A stretch of 64,000 nt of DNA from Paulownia fortunei (lineage: Eukaryota; Streptophyta; Magnoliopsida; Lamiales; Paulowniaceae): the NCBI GenBank assembly GCA_019321725.1, contig CM033108.1, forward strand, positions 18,985,799-19,049,798. The letters run 5' to 3'. Shown one piece after another: positions 22,966-35,205 of the stretch. A program made the translations under genes and the position numbers. Within the stretch, counting starts at the first letter, position 1; every line of letters starts with the position of its first letter. The notes below the pieces were generated by a model that saw only the letters and a list, made by a program, of their open reading frames with translations, searched no databases and was not told the DNA's origin.

Positions 22966-24780
22966 CATAAAAGAACTTATGAATGTGCGAATGGTAATCA
23001 TCAAAGTGATGAAAAACCAAGATGCAGTAAGAAGGCCAAAACTACTGAAACATTTGGTTCGGATTTTCTAACTTATATGTTAGAAAATGAACCAAGGACA
23101 ATAAACGAAGCATTGTCAAGTCCAAAAGCTCCATGTCAATAATGAAATAGAATCCATTATGCAAAATCATACTTGAGAGTTGGTGAATCTCCCACTAGGT
23201 AACAAGCTTTTAGAGTACAAATGGGTCCTTAAAAAAAATAATTAGGATGATAAAACTATTGATAAATATAAGCCTAGATTGGAAGCTAAAGAATTCAAAC
23301 AAAATGAAAGTATTGACTTCTTTGATACATATTCACTAATGACAAGAATCGTCTAGTAGAGTACTCATTGCTATTGTTGCACTGCATAACCTTGAGATAC
23401 ATCAAATGGATATAAAAACAACCTTTCTAAATGGTGATTTGGAAGAAAAATTTACATGGAATAACCCAAAAGTTTTGTTACTCCTGAATAGGAGAAAAAG
23501 GTATGTAAACTTGTTAAGCTAATATACAGACTTAAGCTAGCGCCAAATAATGGCATGAGAAGTTTAACAAAATTATGATGTCAAAAAGGTTCAAAATTAA
23601 CGAGTGTAACAAATGCATTTATATAAAAGGCACACTGAAATCTTATGTCATTGTTTGTCTATACGTAGGCAACATGTCGATATTTGGTAGTATGATATCA
23701 TCATGACTAACAAGAAAATATTAACAAAATATTTTAACATATAAGATATGGGTGTAGCATATGTTATATTAGAAATTAAGATCACTAAAAAATCTGATGG
23801 ACTTGTCCTATCGCAATCTCATTATGTTGAGATAGTATTTGAAAGTTTAATGTGTATGACATTTCCCTAGTAAAAACACCAGTGACTTAAGTTTGCATTT
23901 GGCTAAGAACCATGGTGAACCTATATTACAGTTAGAATATTTTCGGATAATTGGCAGTTTGATGTATATAATAAACTACGCAGTCTGAATATTGCATACT
24001 CAATCAATGAACTTGGTAGATTTACAAGTAATCTAGGTAATAGCCATTAGAAGGCATTGATAAAGGTTCTTAAATACCTAAAATTTCCCTTAAATTATGG
24101 ATTACATTATACGAAATATCCAGCTGCACAAGAAGGGTACAGTTATGCAAATTGGATATATAATACAAGACTCTAAGTCCATTAGTGGTTATGTTTTTAC
24201 CATTGGTGAAGCAGCTATGTCATGGAAATCCCCTACACAAACTTGCATAGTTTGATCTATGATGCAATCAAAGCCTATACCTTCAGAAAAAACTACAAAA
24301 GAAGTAAAATAGTTCGTAATTTCTTATAGAAATTCTTCATTGGCTAAAGTCAATACCTGCAATTATGATACATTATGATAGCCAGTCAGCTATTGGAAGG
24401 GCACAAAGTAGTATGTACAATGGTAAGTCTCGACATATATTCTAAGAAATAATACCATAAGGTAGTTGATCTCACATGAAGTTATCTCAATTGATTACAT
24501 GAAATAAAAAAAAAACTAGCGGATCTGTTAACTAAAAGCTTAGGTAGAAATCAAGTATATTACTTATCAAGCGGAATGGGTCTAAAACGTATAAAGTAAA
24601 GAATTTTCATTAGTAGTAATCCAACCTTATTGATTAGAGATCTTAAGATCTTGGTTCAATGGGACAACTAAGTTATGAAGATTCAAATGAGCACTTGGGA
24701 GTTATCTCCTTCTCATTCCTATGATAGATAAGTACTACATGTAGTGAGATTAAGATATATACTTTTAAAATGTAATCTAC
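22966..24780 (+). pseudogene. Copia RT and RNase H remnant
   Basis: RT pieces: KLLEYKWVLKKNN and KYKPRLEAKEFKQNESIDFF (23205-23325), then KVCKLVKLIYRLKLAPN (23500-23545). The catalytic YVDD reads YVGN (about 23661-23672). RNase H: a [24 protein letters not shown] stretch near 24145-24210, then SMMQSKPIPSEKT-like sequence. No long frame is open. About 190 bp before the 3' LTR (24590-24780) is non-coding. Confidence 0.75.
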
Positions 24781-24784
24781 AACG

Positions 24785-25642
24785 CGGGTAGATGAGTTTA
24801 GTATATTTAATTTCTCAAATTAATTTCAAGTGAATGAGAAATTAATATATAAAATAAGCCACTTAAAAGCATTAATTGTAGAAATATGAAAATATGGGAA
24901 GGTAATATATCAAAGTATGACTACTTTATTAAGCTCAAGTTAGACACTTGAGTTTAGGCCCCAAGGGGTACCAATAGTCTTTGGAAGAATGGAGACCTAC
25001 ACCCTTGTAAGTATGGACCAAAACCTACACGCGTGCACAATCGGCCGACTAAGCTGGGCTTGGGCTTGGGCTTGGGCTTGCTTACTTGGCCTATCCGTAT
25101 AATGTTTTCGAATAAAAAATTAAAAAACTTTATTAAGTTTTTAATTTATTACCTTCCAATTTGAACACACCAAGGAGACTGATTTAGATGGTGACATATG
25201 GTGATGTGACGGAATTAGCTGACGATGTGAAAAGACACCCAGTTCGCACCAAATAGTGCATGTTGGACAGTGGTGTTCACCCAGTAGCACTGAACAGACT
25301 TGGTTGGTCATCCAGTAAGTGCAAGTATCTATCCAGATACTACATTTTTTAGGAGTTATGTCTGCTACCCGTAGAACACTTTGATATTGTATAGACTTCT
25401 AGAATTCATTATTTTTATTTAATTCATTCTATTCTTATCTTCTTTCTCTCAAGTTTGAAAAAAGAGTTCCAAGTTCGAAGCTCTTATGATTTGTGCACTA
25501 CTATTACAAGAAGCTAATCATTGTATCTTGGGAGACAATTACTACATTCTTTAAGCACAGTGAGCAGGATAATTTCATCCTACAAATAAGAGTATAACTC
25601 TTGCTTTGACTAAGAGTTCATATACTGTTACTCTGCTCAACA
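24785..25642 (+). repeat. Copia 3' LTR
   Basis: It ends TTACTCTGCTCAACA at 25642, matching the end of the upstream LTR at about 8002. The left boundary is uncertain. TGTAGAAATATG at 24877 looks like an LTR start, but homology to the 5' LTR extends back to at least 24810, so the true start may be near 24785. It holds four GGGCTT hexamers at 25056-25080 and encodes nothing. Confidence 0.65.
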
Positions 25643-26575
25643 TACAAAGTTGGGTTCTAATGCTCCGCCTAAGCCCACCAAACCCATGAAGACCATCATT
25701 ATCACACTATAAATACCCACAATCTTTATTACTAAAAGGTACATAATTTATTACATACTTAACTGCTCTCAAGTTCTTTGCCTTACATCTACTTGCTATA
25801 GAACTGACTTAAGCATCGGAAGGTCTTCATCGAGTTACCCCCCGCACCCCTAACAACTTTAAGCTAGGTCCAAGAGGTTCATTCAGATTATGGGTCAGAC
25901 TAAAGATGAGACTCAATATACCAAGTTCATAGGATCCATAAGTCAATACACAATGTTGGGCTATAATGCTCAGCCTAAACCCATGGAAGCCTAAGGGCCC
26001 AAACCTATGAAAACCCTCGTATTACACTATAAATACTCTCAACCTTTATTATTAAAAGGTACATAATTATTACACGCTTAACCGCACTCAAGTTTTTTTT
26101 GGCTTACACCTACTTGCTCTAGAACTGACTTGGGCATCGGAAGATTTTCGTTAATTCATCCTCAGCACCCCTAACGACTTTAGACTAAGCCCAAGAGATT
26201 CATTCAAATTATTGGTCGGAACAAAGATGAGACTCGATAGGCCAAGTGCATGGAGTCCATAAGTTAATACATAAAGTTGAGTTATGATGCTTTGTCTAAG
26301 CTCATAGAGGCCTATGGACCCAAAGCCATAGAGACCCTCATATCATCACACTATAAATAACCTAACTTTTATTATTAAAAGGTACGCAATTTATTACACG
26401 CTTAACTGTTCTCAAATTTTTTAAATTATACCTACTTGTTTTGGAACTGACTTGAGTGTTTGATGATTTTTGTCGGATCACCCCTCGACACCCCTAACGA
26501 TTTGTTTAATGCGAGCAGTGATCCATTCAATAACCTAAATTCAGTATAAGTACTAAAAGAAGTAATACCACATCA
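25643..26575 (+). repeat. Three head-to-tail partial LTRs of the 27972-35624 element family
   Basis: A unit of about 310 bp repeats at roughly 25643, 25955 and 26265. Each holds CACTATAAATA-type TATA boxes (near 25706, 26017, 26350), TATTA(C/T)TAAAAGGTAC and CACCCCTAAC. The sequence matches the LTRs at 27972-28397 and 35206-35624 in the opposite orientation. The first two units lack the LTR 3' end; the third is complete to ATACCACATCA at 26575. This suggests unequal recombination between LTRs. Confidence 0.7.
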
Positions 26576-27971
26576 TTGCCTATGACATTCTTCCTTGTAA
26601 TTGGGGGTTGATGGACCAAGTTGGACTTCACGACCTAAAATGTTGGTAGATTGAATTTGATTGACAGGCCAAGCTCGTATATTTAGTTTGAGATGCTTGT
26701 GGCCAAGCCAATGGCTTAGGGAGTTCCACCCAAGCCCACTGATATCTGGAAGATCAAGTCTAAGTCTAGTTGTACTAAGGAATCTAGAAAACCCTTTAGG
26801 AGAATGAGAAATAACCTAAAGAGTGAGTTATAGAAGGTACATAAGTCCTAAAAGGTATAAAAGGATGTGATCAAGATTTTCACAATTTCTCTTTCAAGTA
26901 TCAAAGATTTTCACTAAGTCAAATACATCACTTACACAAATCTAAATAAACATTCATATAACAGCCACTATAGTAACCTATATTGTTTCACTTGCAGATC
27001 AAGCTTTTAGTATAGTAGTGTAATTCCCTATTTCAAACACAGTGATTATATAAAAAAACTATAGAACTAATATTTATGATTTATAAAATATTCATACAAT
27101 TAATATGATGTTAATACTTGTTAAAGGCTTGTAGTTGTCTAAAGTACTACTTAGTGCTAATACCAAAATATTATTTTATATATATTTTCCCTGTTACTTG
27201 TTATAATGTATTTAGTTTTGAGGAATAGTGTGACCTAATTGTTATCTTCCCATTTTCATATGAATATCTAAAAAAATGAATATCAATTTAACAAATTAGA
27301 TTCATATACTAGTTTAATGCATTATAATTACATGTTAAAATTGATATAGCAGAAGCAGGAGAAAGTTCATAGGTTAGCACCCGTTTGCCACTCTATTTCT
27401 AGTTAGAATTGGTTCAAACATGAATTCATTTTCTTACATTCAGTTGTTTGCCTACATAATAGACTCAAGTCAGAAAGGAAGAAGGTTAACATATGCGAGA
27501 ATTCTAGTAAAATAGACATATAAAGTACATTAAAAAGAAAAAAAATTATTAAAAATAAATTTGTATCCATATAATAATATATTTGCATTAAAAATAATAC
27601 CGCTAGAATTTAATTTTGGATTTTTTTTCTAAAGTAACGATGTTTCATGCTGAAAGGATGGGGAAAACAAATAATTTTTATGTTAGATATTCACTTACAA
27701 TATAATTCATATATTCATATCCATATGTAAATAGATATTCACATAATAGAGTATCCATATGTAAATAGATATTCACATAATCAAATATTCTTCATCCACA
27801 TATTCTGAACTAGGCTTGTTTACAAGCCTCTATTTTATCAAAGCACAAACATGTCTTCAAGATCTTTTATTCCAATCAACTAGGAATATGAACGCAAAAG
27901 ACGTAGAGAGTAATTTTGGAAAGATTCACGTATCTTATTCAGCTAGAATATGGAGTTGATATATATATAAG
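26576..27971. other. Spacer with a second LTR-like start and AT-rich sequence
   Basis: After the third partial LTR comes GGGGGTTGATGG (26604-26615), which resembles a polypurine tract plus an LTR start. About 430 bp with a TATA-like GGTATAAAAGG at 26858 follow. It might be another LTR, but no end or partner was found. The rest is AT-rich and has a short direct repeat (ATATCCATATGTAAATAGAT twice, about 27717-27771). No coding sequence is supported. Confidence 0.4.
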
Positions 27972-28397
27972 TGATGTAGTATCACCCATTTTAATAGTAC
28001 TCTTGCTGACCTTGAGTTGTTGAGTGGGTCACTGTTTACATCACAAAAATCAATAGGGTATCGGGAGTAACTCGACGAATACCCTTCGATGTTCAAGTTA
28101 GTTACAAAAGTAAGTAGATGCAAGCTAAAGAACTTGGAAGTAGTTAAACGTATAATAAATTGTGTACCTTTTAATAATAAAGGTTGGGGGTATTTATAGT
28201 GTGATATGATATTCTTCATGGGTTTGGGTCCTTAAACCTCCATGGGCTTAACTGGAGCACTATAGCCTAACTTTCAATATTGACTTGTGGACTCTATGGA
28301 CTTGGCCTATCAAGTCTTGTCTTTGTTCCGTCCTATAATCTAAATAGATATCTTGAACTTTACCTATTGGGTCTATATTTGGTCTCATGACCCATCA
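27972..28397 (-). repeat. 3' LTR of the gag-only element
   Basis: It runs on the minus strand from TGATGGGTCATGAG (28397) to GATACTACATCA (27972). It is preceded on that strand by the polypurine-like AGAGTGGGGCTTA (28398-28410). It contains CTATAAATACC (TATA box, + strand GGTATTTATAG near 28190). The minus ORF 27935-28219 is not a real gene. Confidence 0.75.
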
Positions 28398-29742
28398 TAA
28401 GCCCCACTCTTTAGGACAAGCCTCACATGGGGAAAGTTGGTCGAGATTAGAGAATGTTGGAGCAGGTTACCTCTTGGGATAAGTAGCTTGGAGCTGCATT
28501 CATTGTATTTAGAGTTAGCCCATCTTGATTCTTATGTTAAGAATTGATTATATTTGATGGGGAGCATCTCCTCTAGAGAGATAAACTCACAAGCTAAGAC
28601 ATGCGTTCGTTAATGATTAGTGTTTCTTTCATTGAGTTTTCTAGGGGTTTCGCTGCTCAATCAGCAAGCCAGGGGTAAATAGGGAAGCACATCCCCCTGC
28701 AGGGGCTTGGGAGCATAGCCCCTAAAAGGTATTCGTTTTTTCATATATGATTCTTTGAAATTTTCTCTCTAAGCAGATGGTGGGTAAGTAAAATTCTTGC
28801 CCTACAAAGCTTTCACCAATCACCTTGTGAGCCCCCAAAACTCCAGCTAAGTTGAGCCACTTAGGCAAATTTTCTTCTTCTATCCACTCTTTGCGTGGTC
28901 CCCTTATTTAAGCATTTCACCAAACACTTGGGCTTCATCACTTCCACACCATAGGATGTCTCTTAGTCATTTGCTCTAGGGGTCAAACTCCGTAGATAGA
29001 ACTAGGATTAGTGAAGCAAGAGGATTCTTCCCATTCCCAAGAGTTCCACTGCGAATGGAGCGATAGATTTTGATTGTTGGTTGTTGATAGTTGTGCAGGT
29101 CAAGCCACGGAGGGCTCGACCTCCATGGCTATCATCATTTCCCACAGCAACACTCCAAATTCTAATATCGTTGTGGTTGGCGACAATGGAGATTGAGCCA
29201 TGGATGGCTCAACCTAGCGGTCTCCTCCATGGGGTATGCAACCTTTTGGGGGCATCCTGGCTCAACCCCTCTACCATTCTCTACCACTTGTGATGTTGCG
29301 CCCTCTTTAGTACCTTTCATTCCCTTCTCCAACATTCGGGTAGTAGTCATGTTAACCTTAGATACTTAGACGGGGTTCCATCTGAAACTTTTGAGGCCAT
29401 TGCTAATTTGCCCAACTATGATAGGGAGTCTTAGGGGAAGAGTTTGTATAGCTCCTCAGAGTCTATCGAATCCTATGACATGGGCAAGGGCATGTTATCA
29501 AGAATGTTAGTTTAATATGACTATGTTTCTTAGAATCGAGCTCAGGCTTTCTTGAACTCCAAGTAGGAGGAGGACTTCGCCTAGCAGAGCTGAGGCAGAC
29601 AGAGATGGTGGTACACCACCTTAGTATTGGCAATATTAATCTTGTTGGTCCAATTAATTAGTCTTTTTCATTTGTTAGTGGCATGGTTGATTCACTTAGC
29701 ATGTTTATTGTTTTTAGTTCTTGCTTGCATCTAATGCATTTG

Positions 29743-29773
<31 letters not shown>

Positions 29774-30534
29774 TTTGTAGTGACACAACTTGACTTTGCT
29801 AATTTTTGTAAGTGCAAGTTCTTGGAGTCCAGCTTTTTCTACCCCTCCAATAGAAAGGGTGTGCCTCCCAATCAAGGTGAGGTGAGCGGTGTTGATTGAG
29901 GTGGCACTAATTTAGGCTAGAGCAGAGGTGATGGTAGGCCTTTTACCCTCTCTTGAATAGGAGATAAGCGAAGGCCATTATTATATAATATAGCTGGTGA
30001 TCCTGGAGGATGGCCCGTTTAGGTGCCACTAGAGATATCTCTATAGAGGCCTTATAACTTTTCTCTTACTTATGTTCCCTATCATGGTGAAGTGTTCATC
30101 TACGGGGTGAATCAGGTTGAAGGAGTGGAGTCCCTCTGGGATGTTAAGGATCATGCATTAGGCTAGAGGATAACTTGTAGTGTGGTAAGTTAATATGATG
30201 TCACTTGTCTTAAGGTAAAGCCTAATCGCATTATCAGAGGTCCTTGTGGGGGACTTAGCCTAAGTAAGTTGTTCCTCTCATTTTTTTCATTTTCTATTAC
30301 TTAGTTTTTTTATCGGTCTAATGCTTTGGCTTGTATGACCATTAGTCACTTTCATTGATAGATTTAGCTATTTTGGATTCGATTACTTTACACGAGACTT
30401 GAGCTCGCTTCTATATATGCCTATTTTTACTTATGTTAAGGTTGCACCATTTAATCTTTTTTTATCGCTTTATGCAATGGTTGTTTCTTTATACTACTCA
30501 TGATAGAGAAAGTTGGTATGACTTTTCATATTCG
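28398..30534 (-). other. 3' internal region of the gag-only element, unrecognised
   Basis: No convincing coding sequence appears on either strand. The overlapping small ORFs at 29081-29293 (+) and 29162-29350 (-) lack recognisable motifs. A (TGTTT)n microsatellite lies at 29740-29776. Short plus-strand pieces such as PYHGEVFIYGVNQVEGVESL (about 30072-30131) hint at old coding sequence but match nothing I can name. Confidence 0.4.
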
Positions 30535-31080
30535 TAAGCTGGTAGGGCTCTTCAACTATAGAGGTCAGCAGGACCTCTTATGTAGAGGAGCCAATATAGC
30601 TCCTTGAGTATGGAGATCGGTAGGACTTCTGATGTGTGGGAGTCAATAGGCCCCTCAAGGGTAGAGATCGGTATGACCTCTCAAGTATAGGAGCTAGTAG
30701 GGCTACTCAAGAGTGGAGGCCAATAGGACATCTCAAGTGTAAGAACCAGTAGGGCTCCTCAAGCATGGAGGTTTGTACGACCTCCCAAGTGGGAGAGCTA
30801 GAATAGCCCCTCAAGCATGGATGCATGCTTAAACTCTCTAGTGTGGGAGCCGGTAGGGCATCTCGAGGGTGGAGGTCGGTCGGACCTCTCAAGTGTAAGA
30901 GCTAGTAAAGTTCTTCAAGCATGGAGATTGATAGGACCTCTCAAGTAAGAGAGCTAGTATAGCCCCTCAAGCATGGAGATTGGTATGATCTCTCTAGTGT
31001 GGGAGCCAGTAGGGCTCTTCTAAGATGGAGGATGGTATGACCCCTCAAGTAAGGAAGCTAGTATGGCTACTTAAGTGACA
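30535..31080. repeat. Minisatellite of about 60-bp units (two related 30-bp halves)
   Basis: About nine degenerate units alternate 'ggtaggacctctcaagtg' and 'agtagggctcctcaagcatg' themes. The copies differ at many positions, so the array is old. It lies inside the gag-only element downstream of gag. The minus ORF 30707-30892 is a shadow of the array. Confidence 0.8.
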
Positions 31081-31646
31081 CATCTCGAGGGGATTCCTCT
31101 TGATTGTTTGGGGCTAAGCTTATGTTATCCTTAAGGGGTATCCAAATATCCCAAGACATATCTAGGTTCATTAGTGACCTCAAAGGAATCTTATCAAACT
31201 TTCAGAGTCATGGCATCGCTTGAGCTTAATTACACATAAGTAGGATTCACATGCATAGAGATGGTAGAATATCAAGAAATCAATTTTATTGACATAGAAA
31301 AAAATTTACAAGTAAAGTTAATTATTGCCCTTGGGCATGGTAGAGTAGATCTAAACAATCTTCCTAATGATCAAAGAAATAAAATCGTTGGCTCTGGTTG
31401 AGCGTAGTGCAAAAGATAAACTAATAGTGGCCCTCATGGGCATAACTCAATGAAAATAAACAAAGTATTTCTATGATTGCCCTACTAGTAACTCCTCCTA
31501 TGGGGCTTCAGGTTATGATTCCCATTACTCCCATCATTGGGAAGTTATCATCATTGCGCCCCCTCTTACCTTTACTGGGATGCTCCCGAGATGAGTTATA
31601 AGGTCTTGGGGTTTCATGGTTGTTAGTTTCACATGATCCAGGGGTA
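31081..31646 (-). other. Internal region between minisatellite and LTR-like insertion
   Basis: 566 bp belong to the gag-only element. No ORF or known motif is visible. Confidence 0.4.
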
Positions 31647-33753
31647 TGTACAGTGAAAAATTAAAAAATTTAATAACAACATGCTATAACAATTACAACA
31701 ATACCCCTGGTCCAATGCCATTTTAACGATCTCACAATTTCCAACGGTGTAATAAAATAATTAAAGTTTTGATTTATACCTTTCTATGCGCTGCAGCTGT
31801 CGTAGAGGTTGTAGTAATCAATTGCTAGCTCCTTTTTTAAGTTTGGTTCTCAAGGATTCACGCGTCTCCCCTCTAAAGTAGTTCACACTTTGAGCAAGAA
31901 CACAAAATTAGAATTCTGATAGTAATTCTATTTTATTTTCTAACCTAGTTTATGGAGTGAATATAGTGAATATTAATTCTTACTATCAACTAGTGATAAA
32001 ATAATTAATACTTTGATAAAGGATGGAATTTTGATGGAAAAATGATGAAGCAAGAAAATAATTTCTCTTATCTCTTTTTCTTAATGGCCGAAAATTGGAA
32101 GAGAAAAAATTCTTTTTCAATTTTTGGCTTCATGGTATTTAAATAAGGGACTCAAAATTCCAAGAGTCCCACTCTTGGTATTTTTGGTCTCCTTTTGATT
32201 GGTTGGAAGATATTTGGTTTATCCAAAATTCTCCAACTCTATCCTTCCATATCTTCCAAAAATATTTAAGGTCTCCCAAGAATTTCAAACTCTTTAAACT
32301 TTCATCCTTTTTCAACAATCTTCATTGGCCTCTCGTACTGGGCATTTTGAACTGGACTTGGAATTTAAAATAAATTCCACAATTAATCCAATTAATGGTT
32401 TTAGCCCAAATTTAATTAATTATTTCTATCTAGTCCACCTAATTAAATTAGGCCCAATAAATAATTTAATTATTTAATTATTTAAATTAATTTAACAATT
32501 AAATTAATTATGGACTATACAATTAATTTGATCCAATCAAATAATTATTTCACTCCAATTGGCTCCCTAATCTTATTAGGTCTAATTAAATAATTTAATA
32601 ATTTAATTAAATAATTAATTCAACTCATTGAATTAATTTAAACCCCAATTAAATAATCTCTATTGGATCCAACTCCTTTGATCATTTCCTAAATTAGAAA
32701 TATTTTATCTCAATTTGTGTGTGACCCTTTAGGTTCACAACAAGCTAGTAGTGGGCTCGCAATATTTGTAACTTACGAATAATAATAATTATTCTGATTA
32801 ATTAATTAATCTATTTGAAATTAACTGTTTAAGTTTAAGAACCTCACAAGTCATGGAAAACACCTAGCAAGTGTATCATGACTACCCAAATTTATGTAAA
32901 ATAGTGAGTGGACTTATTGCAATTACAAGTATCATACATGTAAGGTCCTTCTGTCAACTAATCTCCCAATTGAGTGTAGGGCATGAATTAATAGTCGAAA
33001 TCCTAATTTCTCAGTAACTATGATTTTATTTCAAGTTTCAATGACTCATGACGAATCGTTAGAAAACTCCTATCTAACATTCATCTTGTCTTGGTCTAAG
33101 ACTTTTGAGTCATGAACTATGAAAACATAAGAGATTCCTTTATTCTATCAGACAAGTGATGGATCTGTTGGCCACTCATTAACCTCCATACATATTAATG
33201 CAACATCTAACGTACCCCTTTTGTGATTGTCAGGTAATCAAAAGATACATCAAAATAGAATACGATATGCACAAGGCTACCATGGTACCTCAAGTCTAAG
33301 AACTAAACGTGTACTATCGTAACATGAAAATTCTTATTTTGACAAATAAGATTTCAGTAGGTGTGTTCAGTGTACTTGTTCCCTAACAAGCACCTACATA
33401 TATGCACTAGCATCACTACGCCAATATCCATAGAGCAAGACATACTCTTCATGTGAGCATATATCGAATGCACGAGTCTATTGGGCTATTCGATGTCCCA
33501 TCTCAAAATACCCTCGACTCGAAACTAATTTAAAATCAAAACTATAAATGCATATTCCATGATCACCATCAAATACGTAACCATGCCTTATAGCTAATTT
33601 TAGTCTAGAAATTTTATCTAATTACTATAACGCAATTAAAGATAAAGAAATTTGCATATTTTCATTAATATGATTTGAAAAAGATTACTTTTACAAATAA
33701 AAGAGTCTTAAAGATGCCTCAATCTAATTAGTGTGTCGGGTACTACTCTAACA
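31647..33753 (-). repeat. 2.1-kb LTR-like insertion (possible solo LTR)
   Basis: On the minus strand it runs from TGTTAGAGTAGTACCCGACA (33753) to TTTTTCACTGTACA (31647), so it has TG...CA ends. There is no coding sequence, and the middle (32350-32670) is rich in TTAATTAAATAATT. It separates the gag tail (33760 onward) from the rest of the host element. The flanking 5-mers GGGTA and GGTTG do not match, so a clean target duplication is not seen. Alternatives are a long LTR from a copia family or a non-coding element. Confidence 0.5.
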
Positions 33754-34620
33754 GGTTGGAATGATGATGGTTGTATTCAGCTTTATCAATGTACCCTATC
33801 AGACAGGCATTCCAAATGAGCCTCTCGACTTCATTCCTCAAGTTGTGGCACTCTTTTGTCTTGTGCTAGTAGATGGTGGAAGCGACAATATCTATCAAAT
33901 TTCACCCACTTGGGATTGTCTTTCATTAGTGGTGGCGACTGGACCAATCCTTGTTGCTCTGCCACCACGAGTATATCTAATAATCTTGCACTAAAGGGAG
34001 CAAAGTAGATGTAGCCTGATAGGGGGCTATATCATCTCTTTTCCTTCTTGTTGCCCTTAACTCTCTCTTTTTCTTTTTACGTTCTCTTTGCAGAAGCACT
34101 CACCCCTGTTGTCTTCTCTATCCGGATGTACTACTGCGCTTGAGTTAAGAGCTTTTCTAAGGTAGTATGGGGTCTCCCTACAATAGACTACTTGAACCTT
34201 CCATGATGGAGGTTTTGTTACATAATGACAGCTAGTAGTTTGTGATTCACATGGTAGACCTCTTGGACTGCTTCCATGAAATGTTGTACATATTCATGGA
34301 ATGACTCCCCATCCCTTTGGGCGACTTTGAATAAGGATACTGTAGTCTTCGAGTGCTTGCAATTGATGGAGAATTGGTGCAAGAACCTTTGAGTTAATTA
34401 CTCAAGGTTGGTGATGCTTCCAGTAAGTAATTGGTTGAACCATGTTAAGGTACGCTTGGAGAGAGTAGTATGAAAAATCTTGCAGTAGGCGGAGTCACTC
34501 AAATTGTACAAGTCTTCTTTAGCTTAAAACTTGTCGATATGCTTTTGTGGATCACTAGTTCCATCAAACTCAGTGAGATTAGCTATCTTAACTTCGATCG
34601 GTATAGACTTGGTCGCGCGA
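33754..34620 (-). pseudogene. Gypsy-type gag (Retrotrans_gag domain) of the gag-only element
   Basis: The minus strand reads TEFDGTSDPQKHIDKF (near 34545-34590), then YCKIFHTTLSKRTLTWFNQL, GSITNLE, RFLHQFSINCKHSKTTVSLF and ESFHEYVQHFMEAVQEVYHV. This is the classic capsid pattern (DGT-DP ... TLTWF ... E-Y-RF). A C-terminal piece near 33800-33900 resembles the YCRFH...EEC nucleocapsid motif. At least four stops are present. The plus ORF 33761-33994 is a shadow. Confidence 0.75.
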
Positions 34621-35205
34621 GCTTGCTGGGCGAGTAGGTGCCATGGTATGTGTCACCTTGGTCTCCCCTCGTCGCTTCATATGGTCTTCAGGTGAGATGT
34701 GCGGGGCTTCATGCCTCAGCTTATTCCTTTTAGGAGTCGGAGCTGAATCTCAATTTCTACAAGATAATTGAGGGGGATTTTCTCTATATTGGTTAGTAGC
34801 ATTGCACTTTGTTGCTTTACACCTTTACTTAATTCCCTCAGGAGCTGGCAAGGTCTCAGTCTCTACGAGGTGATTGAGGGAGCTCTTCTTTATGTTGGTT
34901 AATAGCGAGCTGAGCTACTACTTGGGTTGATGCATCCTCCATCATCTTCATCAATACTTCTTGAATTATTTGTATAAAAACTAGTTCTGACCCTAACGAG
35001 GCGGAGATAGGTCTCTCAAATTGACTGGAAGTGGATGCTAGTCACCTCTATTGCCACACACGCACCCAATAGAGGGAGGGTTGCCTCGTGTGCTGGCAGC
35101 TATCACGGCTCTAGATACTGACCCAATTCTCAATTATATGGCAGGTTCTAGATATTGACCTTATTCTAAATTATCAAGCAGTGGTTTCCCACAAAGACAT
35201 TGAAA
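34621..35205 (-). other. Gag leader and 5' untranslated region of the gag-only element
   Basis: An approximately 120-bp segment is repeated directly around 34720-34920; 'gagctgaatctcaatttctac' and 'gagctggcaaggtctcagtc' start similar units. The primer binding region touches the LTR at 35185-35205. No ORF is supported. Confidence 0.5.

Larger units (their letters stand above)
19562..24478 (+). repeat. Right arm of large inverted repeat
   Basis: This is the source copy of the inverted block at 9208-14168. It holds the gypsy 3' tail, 3' LTR, and copia gag-NC to RNase H. The arms differ by scattered substitutions and indels. The right arm has lost about 195 bp of LTR, and the left arm has lost part of copia gag-NC. 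The 5.4-kb spacer holds gypsy pol and the LOG-like pseudogene. Confidence 0.88.
7489..25642 (+). mobile_element. Ty1/copia retrotransposon split by gypsy copy 2 and hit in its 5' LTR by gypsy copy 1
   Basis: Order on the plus strand: 5' LTR 3' portion (7489-8002), gag (8003-8614), gypsy copy 2 (8615-21257), rest of gag with zinc knuckle, protease, integrase, RT, RNase H (21258 to about 24780), 3' LTR (about 24785-25642). The domain order protease-integrase-RT-RNase H identifies copia. Gag reads continuously across the gypsy insertion (FKN-Y then NYLKYKWKK) once the 5-bp duplication is discounted. All frames carry stops, and the catalytic RT motif is lost. It is an old, dead element. Confidence 0.82.

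Noticed and set aside
26604..27050. A further complete LTR
   Set aside because: A polypurine-like start and a TATA-like box are present, but no end or second copy could be found.
30535..31080. CRISPR-like spaced repeats
   Set aside because: The units are degenerate and contiguous, without constant repeats and unique spacers, and the genome is eukaryotic.
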